From Rhodospirillales bacterium (GTDB lineage Bacteria; Pseudomonadota; Alphaproteobacteria; UBA828): a stretch of 9,738 bases of DNA. Every line of letters begins with the position of its first letter. The stretch's first letter is position 1. A model generated the notes under the pieces. That model saw only the letters and a list, made by a program, of their open reading frames with translations, did not search any database and was not told where the DNA came from. The stretch is from assembly GCA_026712885.1 (NCBI GenBank), contig JAPOPO010000612.1, positions 1 to 9,738 of the forward strand, read 5' to 3'. The position numbers and the translations under genes are program-made. This document shows positions 6,473-9,738 of the stretch, in pieces.

Positions 6473-7472
6473 AATGGGAGCGTCCGATGCCGTCGCCTTC
6501 ACCCAGGCCGCGACGGTGTTCGACTGCCTCGGGCTCTTCTACGTGCTCGACGAGCCCTATGCGACCCGCTGCCTGGAGGCGGGCGTCAACATCTGCAACG
6601 TGACCTTCGCGCTGGAGAGCACGTGGGACCAGACCATGAGCGCCGTGGACGAGGGTTTTGGCAAGATCGAGGCCAGCCCCGTGCTCGCACTTGCCCGCAA
6701 CCGGGCGGAGATCGAGGCGGCGCTGGCTGCCGGCCGGCTCGCGGTGGTCCCCGGCACGCAGGGGTCGAGCATGATCGGCAAGGAGCTCGCGCGCGTGGGC
6801 ATCCTGGCGCGGCTGGGCTTCCGTTTCTTCGGCCTCGCCTACACCGGCGCCACCCTCTTCGCCGACGGCTGCGGTGAGAAGCGCGACGCGGGCCTCAGCT
6901 TCCTCGGCGAGGAGCTGATCGCGGCGGTGAACGAGACGCCGATGATCCTCGACCTCTCCCACACTGGCCACCGCTCCCGCGCCGAGGCGGTGCCGCTGGC
7001 GCGCGCGCCGGTCTGCACCCATTCCAACGCCTGGCACCACGTGCCCAACGACCGCAACACCAGGGACGAGACAGTGCGCGACATCGTCGCCAAGGGCGGC
7101 ATGATGGGCGCCTGCTGCCTGCCGCTCTCGGTCAGCCCGGCCGACCAGACTCTCGACCGCCTGATCGATCATATCGACCACTTCCAGGCGCTGGTCGGCG
7201 CGGAGCACATCGGCATCGGTCTCGACTTCACCGAGGCCTACAAGGAGGCCAAGGTCGTGCTGCCGGAATCGATCCGCTGGCGCACGCTCCGCCCCGACAT
7301 TTTCGGCCCGGTCGAGGCCTTTGTGACCCAAAGTTATCCGGAAGGCCTGAGCGGCATCGCCGAGCTGCCCAACCTCGCCCGTCGCCTCTTCGAGCGGGGC
7401 TACGGCGAGGGCGAGGTGACCGGGATTCTCGGCGCGAACTGGCTCCGCACGTTCACCCGCTTCGTCGGCTGA
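6459..7472 (+). CDS. Peptidase M19 (membrane dipeptidase)-like protein with altered metal site
   Basis: The 337-residue protein has the M19 TIM-barrel pattern: 'PMILDLSHTGHRS' (161-173, H168), 'APVCTHSNAWHH' (183-194, H188), 'NDRNTRDE', 'HIGIGLDFTEAY' (250-261) and a C-terminal 'GILGANWLRTF'. Active M19 enzymes cleave dipeptides with two zinc ions held by a D-G-H-x-D start, a bridging Glu in an E-G-G motif, and two later His. Here the start reads 'FDCLGLF' (21-27), lacking the His and second Asp, and the Glu position reads 'GTQGSS' (Q101); the two later His remain. I recall other alphaproteobacterial M19-annotated proteins with Gln here, so this may mark a subfamily with other chemistry, not decay. 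Homology begins after 'MGAS', so ATG 6474 is an alternative start; 6459 follows GGGGGAG closely. It overlaps the MmgE/PrpD gene by 14 bases. No signal peptide is seen. Confidence 0.82.
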   Translation: MAKAEMGASDAVAFTQAATVFDCLGLFYVLDEPYATRCLEAGVNICNVTFALESTWDQTMSAVDEGFGKIEASPVLALARNRAEIEAALAAGRLAVVPGTQGSSMIGKELARVGILARLGFRFFGLAYTGATLFADGCGEKRDAGLSFLGEELIAAVNETPMILDLSHTGHRSRAEAVPLARAPVCTHSNAWHHVPNDRNTRDETVRDIVAKGGMMGACCLPLSVSPADQTLDRLIDHIDHFQALVGAEHIGIGLDFTEAYKEAKVVLPESIRWRTLRPDIFGPVEAFVTQSYPEGLSGIAELPNLARRLFERGYGEGEVTGILGANWLRTFTRFVG

Positions 7473-7494
7473 ACTCTGCGCACGGCGCCTCCAA

Positions 7495-7598
7495 CACGTC
7501 ATGGCCGGGCTCGTCCCGGCCAACCACGTGTTCGCTCACCACTCCGACAGACCCGTCGAAAGAGATGGATGCCCGGAACAAGCCCGTGCATGACGACG
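7495..7598. repeat. Alphaproteobacterial dispersed palindromic repeat ('GTCATGGCCGGGC' type)
   Basis: The left arm around 7497-7522 (GTCATGGCCGGGCTCGTCCC, then GGCCA) folds on itself with an 8-base-pair stem, TGGCCGGG (7502-7509) against CCCGGCCA (7515-7522). The right arm at about 7566-7595 (TGGATGCCCGGAACAAGCCC, then GTGCATGACG) is an imperfect reverse complement of the left arm. This matches a non-coding repeat I know to be scattered between genes in Rhizobiales and Rhodospirillales genomes. It sits between two convergent genes, where the folded RNA could end or stabilise transcripts from both sides. No mobility protein is associated with it here. Confidence 0.75.
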
Positions 7599-7669
7599 AG
7601 GGGGGAGGTCCGGTCAGAGAGACGGCGCGCAGGCCCGATCCAGCGCGAACGAGATTCGAAAACTGAACA

Positions 7670-8743
7670 TCAGCCGCGTGCGGCCCCGGCCTGCGCCGGG
7701 CGAGCGGGCCGCTTGAAGCGCGGCATGACCTCCTCGGCGAAGAGCCGCATGTTGCGCAGCACCTTCTCCTGCGGCAGGCCGCCGAAGCCCATGAAGTTCA
7801 TGAGCTGCCCGACGCCGCCCTCGTCCCGCATCCAGCGGACCTTCTCGGCGACCGCATCGGGCGTGCCGAACATGCCGAGGTTGTCGTAGACCTCCTCGAA
7901 TGGCACCACGTCGAGCCATTCGAGGATATCGTTGTAGTTCGCGTACTGCCGCGCGACCTTGCTGCGGTCGCGCTCGCCCCAGATCTTGGCTGCGGTGCGG
8001 ATGTACCACATGACGTGGTTCTCCATGTCGGCCTTCACCGCTGCGTCGCTCTCGCCCACGTAGACGAACTCGTTGTGCGTCATGCGCAGGTCGGTGCGGC
8101 CGGACTGCGCGCAGAGCCGGTGCCAGACGTCGAAGTAGTTGGTCTTGAGGGTCTCGTAGGGGCAGAGGTAGGGGCCGATCAGGCCGTTGATGCCGCGATC
8201 GATGACCTTCTGCACGGTGTAGTCGCTGAGCGCCGCCTGCCAGAGCGGTGGGTGCGGCTTGGTGCAGGGCTTGGGCAAGACCTCCACCTCGGGGAAGCGC
8301 CAGAACTGGCCGTCGTAGGCGAAGCGTTCCTCGGTCCAGGCGCGCCGCAGGATGTCGAGCGCCTCGCTGAAGCGCTGCTCGGCCTCGTCCATCGGGATAT
8401 CGAAGCCCTTGAACTCGGCTGGCTGGTTGCCGCGTCCGAGCCCGACATCGACCCGGCCGCCGGAGAGGTGATCGAGCGTGGCCCAGTCTTCCGCCACGCG
8501 CAGCGGGTGCTGGAACGGCAGCACCACCACCGCAGTGCTGATCCGGATGCGGGAGGTGCGCTCGATCGCCTGGGCCGCGAGGACCGGCACCGCCGCGCGG
8601 CCGTACTGGCTGAAGTGGTGCTCGGTGAACCAGACCGCGTCGTAGCCGAGCTCCTCGGCGACTTCGACCTGCTCGATGAGCGTGTCGAAGGGCTCGGGAT
8701 CGCCCTCGCGGACCGCCGGCACGAGAATCAGCGAGAATTCCAT
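7670..8743 (-). CDS. LLM class (luciferase-like) flavin-dependent oxidoreductase
   Basis: The 357-residue product belongs to the bacterial luciferase-like family, TIM-barrel enzymes that use FMNH2 or F420 to oxidise or oxygenate varied substrates. Visible marks are the N-terminal 'VEVAEELGYDAVWFTEHHFS' (26-45), the 'EHHFSQYG' loop, 'TAVVVLPFQHPLRVAEDWA' (70-88), 'LSGGRVDVGLGRG' (93-105) and a C-terminal 'FGTPDAVAEKVRWM'. The frame is open for 75 more codons upstream, but homology starts at the ATG at 8743, which has GGGAGG five bases before it. It is divergent from hemB and convergent with the M19-like gene across the palindromic repeat, so it is probably transcribed alone. Substrate, and FMN versus F420 use, cannot be told from the sequence. 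Confidence 0.9.
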   Translation of the reverse strand: MEFSLILVPAVREGDPEPFDTLIEQVEVAEELGYDAVWFTEHHFSQYGRAAVPVLAAQAIERTSRIRISTAVVVLPFQHPLRVAEDWATLDHLSGGRVDVGLGRGNQPAEFKGFDIPMDEAEQRFSEALDILRRAWTEERFAYDGQFWRFPEVEVLPKPCTKPHPPLWQAALSDYTVQKVIDRGINGLIGPYLCPYETLKTNYFDVWHRLCAQSGRTDLRMTHNEFVYVGESDAAVKADMENHVMWYIRTAAKIWGERDRSKVARQYANYNDILEWLDVVPFEEVYDNLGMFGTPDAVAEKVRWMRDEGGVGQLMNFMGFGGLPQEKVLRNMRLFAEEVMPRFKRPARPAQAGAARG

Positions 8744-8897
8744 GGACGCCTCCCGGATCGGGTGTTGCCGTGCGCGCGCAGCGCGGTTGACCCGCCGCCC
8801 TGTTGTCCCTAGATGCCAGGAGAGCGGCCACGGTGCTCGGCGGAGCATGGCGGCGCGCGCCCCCCGTGGCAATGGCCGGCGAGGCCGCGGCAACGGC

Positions 8898-8926
8898 TGG
8901 CGGACGGGCGCCGGGCTGGCTATGGT
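8898..8926 (+). promoter_or_regulatory. Weak promoter candidate for hemB
   Basis: TGGCGG (8898-8903) and TATGGT (8921-8926), with a 17-base spacer, lie 40 bases before the hemB start in the 223-base divergent region between the LLM oxidoreductase and hemB. The match is partial. An alternative -35-like TTGACC at 8787-8792 has no good partner. The entry marks the likely region more than exact boxes. Confidence 0.2.
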
Positions 8927-8966
8927 CCGCGCCGCGCGCGCGGCGCGGAGACGTGCAGAGGATGTC

Positions 8967-9738
8967 ATGGTCGACCGTATGGGCGCCCTCGGGCGCTATC
9001 CCCAAACCCGCATGCGCCGCAACCGGCGCGAAGACTGGTCGCGCCGCCTGACGGCGGAGACGGTGCTCACGGCGGGCGATCTGATCTGGACCGTGTTCGT
9101 CTGCGCAGGCGAAGGGCGGCGCGAGCCGGTGGGCTCCATGCCGGGGATCGACCGGCTCAGCGCCGACGTGCTCGCCGAAGAGGCGCGCGCGGCCTGCGAC
9201 CTCGGCATTCCGGCTCTCGCGGTCTTCCCGCAGACGCCGCTCGCGGCCAAGACCCCCGACGGCGAAGAGGCGCTCAATCCGGACAACCTGGTGTGCCAGG
9301 CGGTGCGCGCGGTCAAGGCGGCGGTGCCGGAGATGGGCGTGGTCTGCGACGTGGCGCTCGACCCCTACACCAGCCACGGCCACGACGGGCTGATCCGCGA
9401 CGGCTACGTGGTCAACGATGAGACGGTCGACGTGCTTTGCCGCCAGGCGCTGGTACAGGCCGAGGCGGGCTGCGACGTGATCGCGCCGTCGGACATGATG
9501 GACGGCCGCGTCGGCGCCATCCGGCGCGCGCTGGACGAGGCCGGCTACGAGCGGGTGCGGATCATGTCCTACGCGGCGAAGTACGCGTCGGTCTATTACG
9601 GGCCGTTCCGCGATGCCATCGGGTCCACCGGCAACCTCGCCGGCGGTGACAAGCGCACCTACCAGATGGACCCGGCCAACGGCGACGAGGCGCTGCGCGA
9701 GGGCGCCATGGACATCGAGGAGGGCGCCGACCTGGTGA
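8967..9738 (+). CDS. hemB: Porphobilinogen synthase (delta-aminolevulinic acid dehydratase), C terminus beyond the window
   Basis: HemB joins two molecules of 5-aminolevulinate into porphobilinogen in the cytosol, the second common step of haem synthesis. From the ATG at 8967 (AGAGG at 8957-8961, five bases before) 257 residues are readable, with no stop before the right edge. The usual length is about 330, so roughly 75 residues are missing, including the second active-site Lys of the expected 'MVKPG'. Landmarks are 'YPQTRMRRNRREDWSR' (11-26), 'CDVALDPYTSHGHDGL' (127-142), 'IAPSDMMDGRVGAIR' (172-186), the first Schiff-base Lys K205 in 'SYAAKYASVYYGPFRDA' and 'GGDKRTYQMDPAN'. The three zinc-binding Cys of enterobacterial HemB are A130, D132 and D140 here, the Mg-type arrangement known from Pseudomonas and alphaproteobacteria. 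The gene is divergent from the LLM oxidoreductase. Confidence 0.96.
   Translation, partial: MVDRMGALGRYPQTRMRRNRREDWSRRLTAETVLTAGDLIWTVFVCAGEGRREPVGSMPGIDRLSADVLAEEARAACDLGIPALAVFPQTPLAAKTPDGEEALNPDNLVCQAVRAVKAAVPEMGVVCDVALDPYTSHGHDGLIRDGYVVNDETVDVLCRQALVQAEAGCDVIAPSDMMDGRVGAIRRALDEAGYERVRIMSYAAKYASVYYGPFRDAIGSTGNLAGGDKRTYQMDPANGDEALREGAMDIEEGADLV

Noticed and set aside
6237..7523. 428-codon open frame on the minus strand opposite the M19-like gene
   Set aside because: Shadow of the M19-like and MmgE genes; composition reflects the complementary codons only.
8744..8968. N-terminal extension of the LLM oxidoreductase frame
   Set aside because: Arg/Ala-rich, reads through the divergent promoter region into hemB; the ATG at 8743 has a good ribosome binding site and matches the family start.
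1..9738. CRISPR array, toxin-antitoxin pair, phage or defence system
   Set aside because: No spaced direct repeats, small paired toxin-antitoxin frames, phage structural genes or known defence domains were seen. The BRCT-exonuclease remnant is truncated and stands alone.

Overview
This window looks like chromosomal DNA from a GC-rich alphaproteobacterium, possibly of the Rhodospirillales type. Most of it is about 70% G+C by eye. It carries a HemB of the cysteine-free, Mg-type found in alphaproteobacteria, and between two convergent genes it has a copy of the dispersed 'GTCATGGCCGGGC...CCCGGCCA' palindromic repeat that I know from alphaproteobacterial genomes. The genus cannot be fixed from this sequence.

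Left end (1-923). The minus strand carries the first 16 codons of what looks like an IS630-family transposase, running off the left edge. It abuts the 3' remnant of an exonuclease-BRCT gene whose first two exonuclease motifs are gone. From about 450 to 840 the G+C falls to the mid-40s percent and no intact gene is seen, so this end looks like a mobile-element-disturbed, probably acquired segment. Ordinary GC-rich sequence resumes just before position 924.

Centre (924-7472). An AtuA-family (DUF1446) gene is translationally coupled to a small AtuA C-terminal-like gene. Facing them, on the minus strand, are a coupled antibiotic-biosynthesis-monooxygenase-fold gene and dtd (D-aminoacyl-tRNA deacylase). 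Next, still on the minus strand, is a Tat-exported family 1 ABC solute-binding protein with no permease or ATPase in view. Divergent from it are an MmgE/PrpD-family gene and a peptidase M19-like gene whose reading frames overlap. AtuA, MmgE/PrpD and the solute-binding protein fit uptake and breakdown of a small organic acid or acyl compound, but nothing in the sequence names the substrate.

Right end (7473-9738). After the palindromic repeat there is a luciferase-like flavin-dependent oxidoreductase on the minus strand. Divergent from it is hemB (porphobilinogen synthase), cut off by the right edge.

I found no CRISPR array, RNA gene, phage module or clear new defence system. The observations most worth following are the M19-like protein that lacks its usual first metal-site residues and is coupled to MmgE/PrpD, the insertion-sequence junction with its composition break, and the split AtuA pair.
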